Assembly (NCBI GenBank): GCA_023398375.1 | Contig: JAEWSH010000072.1 | Span: forward strand, 62,001 to 126,000 | Reading direction: 5' to 3' | From: Bacillota bacterium | GTDB taxonomy: Bacteria; Bacillota; Clostridia; Lachnospirales; Lachnospiraceae | DNA length: 64,000 bases | Shown: one piece after another, positions 9,404 through 18,253 of the stretch | Position numbering within the stretch: position 1 is the stretch's first letter | Layout: each line of letters opens with the position of its first letter | Notes under the pieces: generated by a model | The model's database searches: none | Told to the model about the DNA's origin: nothing | The model's input: the letters and a program-made list of their open reading frames with translations, nothing else | Translations under genes and position numbers: made by a program

Positions 9404-10240
9404 ATGATACAGGAGATCAAACCACATGAGTATAAGAATGAATATGCTCCAAGAGAGTCTAAAGCAGATGATTATGCAGTTTATTGTATAGATAACAAAA
9501 TCGCACTTTGGAAATGCGCAGATGAAAATCTGTGTATGCCAACAATTGCACAAGTGGAAGCTTTGGGTGCGAAAATAGAAAAACAATATCTGTTTCGTAT
9601 TGATGAATTGGCATTTTACCTGATCACGAGTGAGAATTTATCATTGCCGGGAAATGTAGAAATGTGTCCCGGCAATGTATTTAGAGAATTAAAACCTGCG
9701 TATATGGCATTCGCGGGAATTACAGCAATGCAGTTGTATAGATTCCATAATACGCATAGATTTTGTGGAAAATGCGGTAGTAAAATGATACATAGCAGAC
9801 GGGAAAGAGCATATGAGTGTGAGGCCTGTGGTTTGACAGAATACCCCAAAATATCGCCAGCAGTCATTATTGCAATTATAGACGGTGACAAATTGTTAAT
9901 GACGAAATATGCATATGGTGAATATAAAAAATATGCGCTTGTGGCAGGCTTTGTTGAAATTGGAGAAAGCTTTGAAGAAACAGTAAAAAGAGAGGTGTTG
10001 GAAGAAGTAGGTCTTCAGGTGAAGAACATCCGTTATTATAAGAGCCAGCCATGGTCTTTTTCCGATTCTGTTATGATTGGATTCTTTGCAGATTTAGATG
10101 GTGATAATGTAATAACGATACAGGAAGAAGAATTAGAAGAGGCTGTTTGGATGCGAAGAGAAGAAATTCCGGAAGCAGAACGCAATATCAGTATCGGACA
10201 GGAAATGATAGAGGCATTTCGTGATCAAACATATCAATAA
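9404..10240 (+). CDS. nudC: NAD+ diphosphatase NudC
   Basis: Hydrolyses NAD(H) to NMN(H) and AMP, and in studied bacteria can remove NAD caps from RNA. A four-cysteine zinc ribbon (C121, C124, C139, C142) precedes the Nudix box starting at G182 (GFVEIGESFEETVKREVLEE and VG following). The NudC-specific SQPWSFSDS motif, the equivalent of SQPWPFPxS, comes after it. Its 278 residues match the family. AGAGGAATG provides the ribosome site. Confidence 0.93.
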   Translation: MIQEIKPHEYKNEYAPRESKADDYAVYCIDNKIALWKCADENLCMPTIAQVEALGAKIEKQYLFRIDELAFYLITSENLSLPGNVEMCPGNVFRELKPAYMAFAGITAMQLYRFHNTHRFCGKCGSKMIHSRRERAYECEACGLTEYPKISPAVIIAIIDGDKLLMTKYAYGEYKKYALVAGFVEIGESFEETVKREVLEEVGLQVKNIRYYKSQPWSFSDSVMIGFFADLDGDNVITIQEEELEEAVWMRREEIPEAERNISIGQEMIEAFRDQTYQ

Positions 10241-10319
10241 TAAATATGAATATATGAAACAAGATGATTTAAAAGTACTGGTCATGATATTCAAATTTTA
10301 TAATAAGGAGAAGTAAACT

Positions 10320-11315
10320 ATGTATCAAGCAAAAGAAGAACGTTATCAAACCATGCAATATTTGAGATGTGGAAATAGTGGAATTATGATGCCGAGAGTT
10401 GCGCTCGGATTCTGGCATAATTTCGGATCGGTCGATCCGTTTGAAAATCAAAGAGCTATGGTGCGGGAAGCATTTGATAAGGGAATTACTCATTTTGATC
10501 TTGCAAATAATTATGGTCCGGTCTATGGCTCGGCCGAGGAGAACTTTGGACGTATCATGGAGAGCGATATGCGCCCTTACCGAGATGAAATGCTCATATC
10601 GACAAAAGCCGGATATGATATGTGGAAGGGACCTTATGGAAACTGGGGTTCCAGAAAATATCTGATGGCTAGTCTGGACCAAAGCCTAAAGAGAATGAAA
10701 CTCGATTATGTAGATATTTTCTATCATCACAGACCTGATCCGGATACACCGCTAGAAGAAACCATGAGAGCTTTGTCGGATATTATTCATCAGGGAAAAG
10801 CACTGTATGTCGGCATCTCAAATTATAATTCAGAACAGACAAGAAAAGCGGCAGAGCTATTAAAAGAAAATGGAACGCCGTTGTTAATCCATCAACCGAG
10901 TTATAGTATGTTGAACAGGTGGGTGGAATCAGATGGATTATTGGATACACTGGAAGAAGTGGGAGCTGGGTGCATTTGTTTTAGTCCTCTTGCACAGGGT
11001 GTGCTTACCAATAAATATTTACATGGCATTCCGACAGGAAGCAGAGCAACAAGAAATCATTTTCTGAAAGAGTCTACTATTACGCCGGAACTAATTGCTA
11101 AGGTAGGTAAGCTAAATGAGCTGGCTGAAAATAGAGAACAAACATTAGCAGAAATGGCACTTTCATGGGTCCTTCGTAAGAACAGGGTTACAACGGTTCT
11201 GATAGGTGCAAGTAGCGTTGAACAAATCAGTGATAATGTAAAAATTGTAACAAAGTTAGATTTTACAGAGGATGAATTGGTATTAATAGATAAAATTTTA
11301 GAAGACAGACAATAA
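10320..11315 (+). CDS. Aldo/keto reductase, YghZ-like
   Basis: A cytoplasmic NADPH-dependent carbonyl reductase with the TIM-barrel AKR fold. The catalytic tetrad can be placed at D60 and Y65 (FDLANNYGP), K96 (STKAGY) and H137 (YHHRPDP). The start NSGIMMPRVALGFWHNFG and the GRIMESDMRPYRDE segment match the glyceraldehyde-3-phosphate reductase (YghZ/Gpr) branch. The protein has 331 residues. AAGGAG is well spaced from the ATG. The natural substrate is uncertain; methylglyoxal or aldose detoxification is plausible. Confidence 0.9.
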   Translation: MYQAKEERYQTMQYLRCGNSGIMMPRVALGFWHNFGSVDPFENQRAMVREAFDKGITHFDLANNYGPVYGSAEENFGRIMESDMRPYRDEMLISTKAGYDMWKGPYGNWGSRKYLMASLDQSLKRMKLDYVDIFYHHRPDPDTPLEETMRALSDIIHQGKALYVGISNYNSEQTRKAAELLKENGTPLLIHQPSYSMLNRWVESDGLLDTLEEVGAGCICFSPLAQGVLTNKYLHGIPTGSRATRNHFLKESTITPELIAKVGKLNELAENREQTLAEMALSWVLRKNRVTTVLIGASSVEQISDNVKIVTKLDFTEDELVLIDKILEDRQ

Positions 11316-11448
11316 CGAATAAAATAATAAATAATCAGATAAATAAAAAGGTTTAAATATAGTTTTCAAATCATTTACAAAATGTTCATATCCATACATT
11401 TTTTATCAATATCCGTGTGATACTATTAGATAAAGGTGGGATATGCGA

Positions 11449-12621
11449 ATGAAAAAACGGACTTATAGTATCTTTTTTGCAATTGTATTGGCAACTGTTC
11501 TTTTAAATTTCATAGCATGGCGTAGTACGCAGTTTTGTGATTTTTATGTAAAATACATTTTTCCATTTTGGATTAATACATATGGAAGAGTTACAGGATT
11601 ATTTTCATTTTCTGTTGGAGAGATCATGATCGCAATGGGAGTCATAATGGTGATTTCTGCCATTATTTTAGGACTCCTTGCGGTCATTTTTTTATTATTA
11701 GCAAGACGTTCCATAATATCCGGAAAAATAAAAACGATATGCCGTTATTTTTATAGCAGTCTGGCTTGGGTATTTGTAATTGTATCTATGATTATGACAT
11801 TGAACTGTTTTATACTTTATCATTGTTCCACCTTTGATGAGAAATATTTACAGACAGAAGCTGATGAGTATACTTTGGAGGAACTGACTCAGTTAAGAGA
11901 TTATGTAGTTGCACAAGCAAATGCATTGTCAGCAGAAGTAAAAAGAGATAAGAATGGAAAGATTTTATACAGTGGCAATCTTCAAAAGACAGCAATTGAA
12001 AGCATGAATTCATTGGGAGAACAATATGAGCAGCTAGCAGGTTATTATCCGATGCCAAAACCAATTGCCACTTCTGAGTTCTTAAGCCAGCAGCATATGA
12101 AGGGATATTATTTTCCGTTCTCAATGGAAGCCAATTATAATGATGTAATGGATACAATGAACAAACCGGCTACAATGTGTCATGAACTTGCGCATCTGAA
12201 AGGTTTTATTTATGAAGACGAAGCAAATCTGATAGGATTTCTGGCATGTATTAATTCAGACGATATTTTATTTCAATACAGTGGATATCTAAGTGTGTTA
12301 AATTATATAGATAATGATTTTTATGAAGCGATTCATAAAGATAAAGCAATCTATAAATCACATGTGCAGATTAGTCCAACAGTAAAAAAGGATAATGTTT
12401 TTTTAACAGAAGATTCTTGGAAAAAAGTTGAAAAAAAAGCAGTCATTAAAACAGCCACTGCGAAAAAAATGTCGAGACAGTTCGTGGAAACGACACTTGT
12501 ATGGAATGGAATTGAGGATGGAAGCCTAAGTTATACCAGAGTAGTTGGTCTTATGCTGGATTATTATGATACAAATTGCGATGTTTTTGAAAATGGAACA
12601 TATCTGGTACAAGGAGAATAA
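11449..12621 (+). CDS. DUF3810 membrane protein with HExxH motif
   Basis: A 390-residue integral membrane protein with three hydrophobic helices in the first 125 residues and a long extracytoplasmic domain. That domain carries H245-ELA-H249 followed by FIYEDEANLIGFLAC, a zinc-metalloprotease-like HExxH with a downstream Glu, as in the DUF3810 family. No substrate is known. GGTGGG ends eight bases before ATG 11449; the ATG two codons earlier is too close to it. The gene is followed by hairpin repeat A. Confidence 0.8.
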   Translation: MKKRTYSIFFAIVLATVLLNFIAWRSTQFCDFYVKYIFPFWINTYGRVTGLFSFSVGEIMIAMGVIMVISAIILGLLAVIFLLLARRSIISGKIKTICRYFYSSLAWVFVIVSMIMTLNCFILYHCSTFDEKYLQTEADEYTLEELTQLRDYVVAQANALSAEVKRDKNGKILYSGNLQKTAIESMNSLGEQYEQLAGYYPMPKPIATSEFLSQQHMKGYYFPFSMEANYNDVMDTMNKPATMCHELAHLKGFIYEDEANLIGFLACINSDDILFQYSGYLSVLNYIDNDFYEAIHKDKAIYKSHVQISPTVKKDNVFLTEDSWKKVEKKAVIKTATAKKMSRQFVETTLVWNGIEDGSLSYTRVVGLMLDYYDTNCDVFENGTYLVQGE

Positions 12622-12687
12622 ATATTGATACAAATATCAGGCACCCTTTTGAGGTAATGATGTTTATCACATTTTGGGATTACAAAA

Positions 12688-12840
12688 ATAGCGTGTGAAT
12701 TATTATTCCAACAAGAGACACGTTCTCACTCGATTGTCGCTCATAGCGGTACGTAAGGTTGTGACAGATCTGTATCTGCCACAACCTAAGTGCCGATGGC
12801 GACAAACGGTCTCTTTATGGAATAATAATTTATGCGCTAT
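12688..12840. repeat. Hairpin repeat, copy A (long imperfect palindrome)
   Basis: This 153-bp stretch folds on itself. The outer arms 12688-12710 and 12818-12840 match at 20 of 23 positions, and inner arms around GTACGTAAGGTTGTGACAGAT pair with ATCTGCCACAACCTAAGTGC across a 4-base loop. The CGCTCATAGCGGTAC and CCGATGGCG shoulders and the right-hand ACGGTCTCTTTATGGA recur in copy B. Short open frames here are products of the repeat and not genes. The rest of the 447-bp gap (12622-13068) holds only a possible tetR promoter. Confidence 0.85.
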
Positions 12841-12956
12841 TCTTTTAAGTTATTGTTGTGATAAATATTCTATTTTTTTGAGGCGCCATTTCTACACATA
12901 CGATTTTTCAATTGTTAGTGCACTGTCTCTTTTTAATATGTGAACTAATCAATAGG

Positions 12957-12985
12957 TTGACAAAGGAAGATAGAGAATGTAAATT
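12957..12985 (+). promoter_or_regulatory. Possible promoter of the TetR gene
   Basis: TTGACA (12957-12962), a 17-bp spacer and TAAATT (12980-12985), with the tetR-type gene 84 bp downstream. A GGTCGA half-site at about 13000 resembles half of the dyad at 15064-15076, suggesting but not proving autoregulation. Confidence 0.45.
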
Positions 12986-13068
12986 GGTAATAGACTATTG
13001 GTCGAGAGTAAAGGGAAAGGTTTTAAGCATCGCTGATGCGGTAAACAGGAACAGAATGAGGAACAAAT

Positions 13069-13689
13069 ATGCGAATTTCAAAAGAGGCAATAGAAAGAAA
13101 AAATGAAATCTTAGATGTATCAGAAAAACTTTTTATAACAAAAGGGTATGATAAAGCGACAATAAATGATATTCTTGTGGAAGTTGGTATAGCAAAGGGA
13201 ACCTTCTATTATTATTTTAAATCCAAAGAAGAAGTAATGGATGCTATTATTGCAAGAATTGTGGATGAGGGTGTTCAGAAGGCAAAGCTTGTATTGGCTG
13301 ATAATTCTATTCCAACCCAGGAGAAGATTGTTGCAATCATTCAATCTTTTTCCAGAAATGAAGAAAAAGATATAAAAATGCTTGAGCAGCTTCACCAGGT
13401 AGAGAATGCTATGCTGCATGTAAGAAGTTTGGTACAGACTATCTTAGCAATAGCACCATTACTGACGACAGTAGTAGAAAAGGGAATCGAAGAAGGAATC
13501 TTTCATACGCCGTATCCGAGAGAAAGTACGGATTTAATCTTACTGGCAGGTCAGACATGCTTTGATGAGGGACTGTTCCATTGGACGGAAGAGGAAGCAA
13601 TTGCAAGGGCAAAAGCATTTATCCGAATGGTAGAATTAACACTCGGAGCAAAAGAAGGCAGCATGATGTGCCTGCTCAACATTTTTTAA
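13069..13689 (+). CDS. TetR/AcrR family transcriptional regulator
   Basis: A 206-residue one-component regulator. The N-terminal helix-turn-helix is typical of TetR (ILDVSEKLFITKGYDKATIN, then IAKGTFYYYFKSKEEV), and the divergent C-terminal half would bind an effector. GAGGAAC precedes the ATG. The next genes are an esterase and then an FtsX-type ABC transporter whose promoter is overlapped by a GC-rich dyad, CGACCGACGGTCG, in AT-rich DNA. That dyad is a likely target of this regulator, by position and by its resemblance to known TetR operators. Confidence 0.9.
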   Translation: MRISKEAIERKNEILDVSEKLFITKGYDKATINDILVEVGIAKGTFYYYFKSKEEVMDAIIARIVDEGVQKAKLVLADNSIPTQEKIVAIIQSFSRNEEKDIKMLEQLHQVENAMLHVRSLVQTILAIAPLLTTVVEKGIEEGIFHTPYPRESTDLILLAGQTCFDEGLFHWTEEEAIARAKAFIRMVELTLGAKEGSMMCLLNIF

Positions 13690-13744
13690 ATTACGGCAAC
13701 TATAATAAGACGAATTAAAAATAGCAATAGGAGAACAAGGCAGA

Positions 13745-14848
13745 ATGAATACATACGCAATGGAAGATATCAAAGAATTATTTGTACTTGGAAGAACAAC
13801 CAGGGAGAGAAATCCGTTAACATTATTCTGGACGGGCAGCGGCATTGAATGCAATGTGAAAGCTTCAGAATTATGGTTGGAGGTAGAAGCTGATTATAGT
13901 ATATATGAACCATGGATCAGTGTTGTAATTAATGGGGCATATGTAAGCCGGTTCATGTTAGTAAAAGGAAAACAATGGATCTGTTTATTTCGTGGCATGA
14001 ATCCGGAAATAACAAAAAATGTAAGAGTTCTAAAAGATATACAGGCGATGTCGGGGGATCCGGAACACTGCTTACAAATTCATAGCATAAAAACCGACGG
14101 TACATTTGAAGAAGTCTCAGAAAAGCCATATAAAATAGAATTTATAGGAGACAGCATTACATCAGGTGAAGGCAGTATTGGGGCAAAGGCAGAGGAAGAC
14201 TGGATATCTATGTGGTTTAGTACACAGAATAATTATGCGGTTATGACAGCAAATGCACTTGATGCCGATTACCATATTATCTCACAATGCGGTTGGGGTG
14301 TCTATACAAGCTGGGACAATGATCCGCATGGTAATATACCTGATTATTATGAAAAGGTATGCGGTCTGATTTCGGGAGAGCGGAATAGAGCGTTGGGTGC
14401 AAATGATGAATATGATTTTCAATCTTGGCAGCCGGATGTAATTGTAATCAATCTTGGCACCAATGATGATGGTGCATTCAATTCTCCTGAATGGATGGAT
14501 CCTGATACTGGAGAGAAACATAAGCAGTACAGGAATGAAGATGGGACTTATGCAGCAAATGATATTCTGAACTTTGAACATGCTGTGACGGATTTCCTCT
14601 TTAAATTACGGAAATATAATCCGAAGGCTCAATTGTTATGGGTTTATGGAATGATTGGAGTTCCAATCAAAGATCCAATTTTAACTGCGCTTGAAGCATA
14701 TCAGAAACAATCAGGTGATAGAAAAGTAAGTTTTCTGGAATTACCGGATACTACAGAAGAAACAATCGGAGCAAGACAACATCCCGGAGCCTTGGCACAT
14801 CAGAATGTATCAACGGTATTGCAAAAGAAGATAAAAGAACTGTTATAA
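13745..14848 (+). CDS. SGNH esterase, CE2-like
   Basis: A 367-residue cytoplasmic (no signal peptide) esterase with an N-terminal beta-sandwich of about 125 residues and a C-terminal SGNH hydrolase domain, the layout of carbohydrate esterase family 2. The nucleophile is S137 in GDSIT, block III is NLGTND (236-241), and the catalytic His is H346 in ARQHPG. The usual block V Asp three residues before that His is Ala343, as in CE2 enzymes that work with a Ser-His dyad. Deacetylation of oligosaccharides is the likely activity. AGGAGA lies 12 bases before the ATG. A terminator follows. Confidence 0.85.
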   Translation: MNTYAMEDIKELFVLGRTTRERNPLTLFWTGSGIECNVKASELWLEVEADYSIYEPWISVVINGAYVSRFMLVKGKQWICLFRGMNPEITKNVRVLKDIQAMSGDPEHCLQIHSIKTDGTFEEVSEKPYKIEFIGDSITSGEGSIGAKAEEDWISMWFSTQNNYAVMTANALDADYHIISQCGWGVYTSWDNDPHGNIPDYYEKVCGLISGERNRALGANDEYDFQSWQPDVIVINLGTNDDGAFNSPEWMDPDTGEKHKQYRNEDGTYAANDILNFEHAVTDFLFKLRKYNPKAQLLWVYGMIGVPIKDPILTALEAYQKQSGDRKVSFLELPDTTEETIGARQHPGALAHQNVSTVLQKKIKELL

Positions 14849-14860
14849 GTGATAAAAAAT

Positions 14861-14912
14861 AAAAGAACTGTCATATGGTGTGATAAATTCACAGATATGG
14901 CAGTTCTTTTTA
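14861..14912 (+). terminator. Terminator after the SGNH esterase
   Basis: A 16-bp stem (14861-14876 with 14895-14910) with one G-U pair runs into a T-rich end, directly after the esterase stop and before hairpin repeat C. Confidence 0.8.
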
Positions 14913-14915
14913 AGT

Positions 14916-14995
14916 AGTTCATTCGCAACACGCTCCCGCTTGGATTGTTACTATTCAGCATTACCGCTTCATAGCAACAAATGATGCACAGAAAT
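14916..14995. repeat. Hairpin repeat, copy C
   Basis: The first 29 bases (14916-14944) are identical to 56502-56530 in copy E. The following TGTTACTATTCAGC and GCTTCATAGCAACA form an imperfect hairpin that is almost identical to 44741-44774 in copy D. The copy thus joins modules found separately in E and D. Confidence 0.8.
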
Positions 14996-15022
14996 GATAC
15001 AATGTATCACAAGAAAAAAAAG

Positions 15023-15076
15023 TTGACAATTGTAAAGATGCATGATACTATCCAGTTATAGACCGACCGACGGTCG
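15023..15076 (+). promoter_or_regulatory. Promoter with TetR-type operator for the ABC exporter
   Basis: TTGACA (15023-15028), 17-bp spacer, TACTAT (15046-15051). The GC-rich dyad CGACCGACGGTCG (15064-15076) covers the expected start of transcription, where a bound repressor would block initiation. The likely regulator is the TetR-type protein encoded 1.4 kb upstream. Confidence 0.75.
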
Positions 15077-15103
15077 ATAAAGAAAAGGATATGGATTTAG
15101 TAT

Positions 15104-17431
15104 ATGTATCAAAGAATAATATGGAACAATTTAAGGAAAAACAAAGGAAATTTCATAATGCTGTTTCTGTTCATTTTATTATGTTCCTTACTAGTCGCAG
15201 GTGCAGTTAATATAATCATTCATCTAGATGGATCTATAAAGGGGTTAATGAAGTCTGCAAAAACGTCTCACTTTATGCAAATGCATTCCGGAACTGTGGA
15301 TCAGGAAAGATTAGAACAATTTGTAAACGTTACGGATGGAATTGAGGCGGGGCAGGATTGTTTATTGTTGAATATTGATGGAACAAATTTGTCGCTGGGT
15401 GCTAATTCCTTAAGTGAAAGTACACAGGATAATGCATTTGTAACTCAAAATGAGAAATTTGATTATTTATTAGATGAGAAAAATGCGATTATCCATCCAA
15501 GGAAACAGGAGATATATGTTCCTATCTATTATTGGACCTCATATCATCTTCGCATTGGCGACACATTTACAGTTCAGAGTGGAGATTTTGTAAAAAAATT
15601 TAAAGTGGCAGGCTATTTAAGAGATTCACAAATGAATGCAGCAATAGCCTCTTCCAAGCGATTTCTGGTCTCTGAAGAAGATTGGAATATTTTAGCATTA
15701 CATATAGGGAAAATAGAGCACATGATTGAATTTCGTCTGGAGAACGAAAAGGAAATAAATAAATTTGCTACGTTATATAGTAATCACAATCTGGAAGCAA
15801 ATGGACCAACCTTAACATATCAGATGTTTGTTTTTTTAAATATATTAGACGATTGTATCATGGCAGCAATTATTATCATGGTCAGTCTGTTATGCGTTTG
15901 CATTAGTTTTTTGAGTATCCGATTTACAATACTTACAACTTTAGAAGAAGAGTATCGGGAAATAGGAATTTTAAAAGCAATTGGCCTGCAAAACAGAAGG
16001 ATACAAAAGATTTATCTGGGTAAATATCGAATACTGGTGATAGCAGGAAGCGTTGCAGGATATGCGGTTTCTTTTTTTCTAAATACGATTATCCTGCAGA
16101 ATATGAGACTGTATATGGGTGGTGAATCTAAAGTCATAACCAGTATTTTTGCAGGCGCAATAGGAAGTGGACTTATCATCTTAATATTACTTATTTTTGT
16201 TAAAAAAGTACTGAAGAGATTAGAAATGGTATCTCCGATTCAGGCAATTCGTTTTGGAAGTGACCAAAAGGAATCGAAATCTTTAGGGATTCGCCTGTCC
16301 TGTATTGCGAAAATACCAGTGAATCCATTACTTGGGCTAAGAGATATCTGTAGACGCAGGAAATTGTTCCGTATTTTATTTTTCATATTCATAATGGCTG
16401 CTTTTATGATTACAGTACCAATGAATTTATATACGACAATGTCTTCAGAACAATTTATTACGTATCTTGGAGTAGGGAAATGCGATATCAGAATGGATGT
16501 GCAGCAGACTGATAAAATAGAACAAAAAGTAGATGCTTTATGTAAAAAATTAGAAACTGATAAAAGAATCAAAAAGTTTTCATTATTTGAGACAACTAAC
16601 GCACAGATAAGAACGATAGATGGTATCTATGAAAATATTAAAATTGAGACAGGAAATCATACGGAGTTTCCATTAAACTATATAGACGGTTCAGCACCGG
16701 AAAAGACAGATCAGATTGCTTTATCGGTACTGAATGCAAATGAATTTAACAAGAAAGCCGGAGATACTGTAACTGCTGTCATCAATGGAAAGGAAACGGT
16801 ACTGACTGTCTGTGGAATCTATCAGGATGTGACGAACGGAGGAAAAACAGCAAAAACTGTCTTACAGTGTTCCGATGAAATCATGTGGTATGTTATATGC
16901 ATGGACGTAAATACATCTAAGGATATATCCTATGTGATTGAACAATATAGAGATACGTTTCCCTATGCAAAGATTAATAGTGTGCAATCTTATGTATGGA
17001 AAACGATGGGAGGAAGCATAGCGCGGATTCGTACAGCAGCAATTATAGCAATCGTTATCGCAGTTGTGGTTTCGGTTCTCATAACCATTTTATTTATAAC
17101 TATGATAATAGCCCATGATAGAAGCCAGATAGCAATTATGAAAGCAATAGGATTTCAACACCGGCATATACGAATACAATACCTGACAAAAACAATAACA
17201 ATTTTGGTAATGGGAATTGTATGCGGATGTCTGTTGGCAAACACCATAGGTATGAAACTTACAGCCATTCTTTTGTCAGGAATGGGAATTCAGAGATTCC
17301 GGTTCATAAGTCAGCCGTGGCTTGTTTATGGTATCTGCCCATCTGTTTTGATTCTGTTTGTGGTATCGGCAACCATAATTATTATGAAGAAGATAAAAGA
17401 TATAAATATCATGGGAAATATACAGGAATAA
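15104..17431 (+). CDS. ABC transporter permease, FtsX type
   Basis: A 775-residue membrane permease with two FtsX-like halves. There is an N-terminal helix (residues 17-38), an extracytoplasmic domain, three helices around 245-370, another anchor near 425, a second extracytoplasmic domain, and three C-terminal helices. Each half has the coupling phrase EIGILKAIGLQ or IAIMKAIGFQ. This layout suits export of lipophilic toxins, peptides or envelope components, or envelope-stress resistance. The ribosome site is weak (AAAGGAT about 14 bases upstream). The ATPase partner follows 19 bp later. Confidence 0.87.
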   Translation: MYQRIIWNNLRKNKGNFIMLFLFILLCSLLVAGAVNIIIHLDGSIKGLMKSAKTSHFMQMHSGTVDQERLEQFVNVTDGIEAGQDCLLLNIDGTNLSLGANSLSESTQDNAFVTQNEKFDYLLDEKNAIIHPRKQEIYVPIYYWTSYHLRIGDTFTVQSGDFVKKFKVAGYLRDSQMNAAIASSKRFLVSEEDWNILALHIGKIEHMIEFRLENEKEINKFATLYSNHNLEANGPTLTYQMFVFLNILDDCIMAAIIIMVSLLCVCISFLSIRFTILTTLEEEYREIGILKAIGLQNRRIQKIYLGKYRILVIAGSVAGYAVSFFLNTIILQNMRLYMGGESKVITSIFAGAIGSGLIILILLIFVKKVLKRLEMVSPIQAIRFGSDQKESKSLGIRLSCIAKIPVNPLLGLRDICRRRKLFRILFFIFIMAAFMITVPMNLYTTMSSEQFITYLGVGKCDIRMDVQQTDKIEQKVDALCKKLETDKRIKKFSLFETTNAQIRTIDGIYENIKIETGNHTEFPLNYIDGSAPEKTDQIALSVLNANEFNKKAGDTVTAVINGKETVLTVCGIYQDVTNGGKTAKTVLQCSDEIMWYVICMDVNTSKDISYVIEQYRDTFPYAKINSVQSYVWKTMGGSIARIRTAAIIAIVIAVVVSVLITILFITMIIAHDRSQIAIMKAIGFQHRHIRIQYLTKTITILVMGIVCGCLLANTIGMKLTAILLSGMGIQRFRFISQPWLVYGICPSVLILFVVSATIIIMKKIKDINIMGNIQE

Positions 17432-17450
17432 ACCTGCAGTTAGGAGTAAT

Positions 17451-18209
17451 ATGAAAACAGTTATCAAAGCAGAGTGTATCAATAAATCATATGTAGAAGA
17501 AAGTGTAAGAAGAGCTGTTTTAAAAGAAGTATCGTTAACTATCCATCAAGGAGAATTCGTAAGTGTCATGGGACCTTCCGGCTCTGGAAAATCAACGTTG
17601 CTCTATTGCTTAAGTGGAATGGATCGAATCGATCATGGAAGAATCCTGTTTCATCAGAAAGATTTATCAGAGTATGACACGAATCAACTGGCAGATATCA
17701 GAAGATTGGAAATGGGGTTTATTTTTCAACAGCCAAGTTTATTAAAAGATTTAAATATTTTAGACAATATTATAGTTTCTTCGCTGGTCACACAAAAAAG
17801 GGAATTACATGAAGTCATAAACAAAGCAAGAAGACTTATGAAAAAAACGCAGATAGAAGATCTGGCAGATAGAGATATCCATAAGGTATCCGGCGGACAG
17901 CTGCAAAGAGCAGGAATATGCCGGGCCTTAATGAATGATCCGCAAATTTTGTTCGGAGATGAACCGACTGGGGCATTGAATTCAAAAGCAATGCAGGAAA
18001 TCATGGAAATATTTCAGCAGTTACATGAGGAAGGGACTACTATTTTAATGGTAACACATGATGTAAGGGTTGCAGCATATAGCGAAAAAGTATTATTCAT
18101 GATAGATGGAAGAATTGTTTCTGAATTGTACCTTGGAAGATATGAAAGAAAAAAAGCCCTGTATAGAATGGAAAAAATTACAGAAAAAATGAGAACGTTA
18201 TCTATTTAG
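17451..18209 (+). CDS. ABC transporter ATP-binding protein (MacB/LolD type)
   Basis: A 252-residue ATPase that powers the preceding permease. Walker A is GPSGSGKST (41-49), the signature is VSGGQLQR (146-153), and Walker B ends in D170-E171 with GDEPTGALNS. This sub-family typically pairs with FtsX-type permeases. AGGAGT lies before the ATG. A short basic C-terminal tail extends past the usual 225 residues. It is co-transcribed with the permease and probably with the damaged MFS gene that follows. Confidence 0.93.
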   Translation: MKTVIKAECINKSYVEESVRRAVLKEVSLTIHQGEFVSVMGPSGSGKSTLLYCLSGMDRIDHGRILFHQKDLSEYDTNQLADIRRLEMGFIFQQPSLLKDLNILDNIIVSSLVTQKRELHEVINKARRLMKKTQIEDLADRDIHKVSGGQLQRAGICRALMNDPQILFGDEPTGALNSKAMQEIMEIFQQLHEEGTTILMVTHDVRVAAYSEKVLFMIDGRIVSELYLGRYERKKALYRMEKITEKMRTLSI

Positions 18210-18253
18210 TGAAAATGATAATAGAAGACCGCTCAATTTGAAGGGAAATAGGA

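Noticed and set aside
12695..13106. Short plus-strand open frames between the DUF3810 gene and the TetR gene
   Set aside because: They run through the hairpin repeat and the putative promoter, lack family similarity and good ribosome sites.
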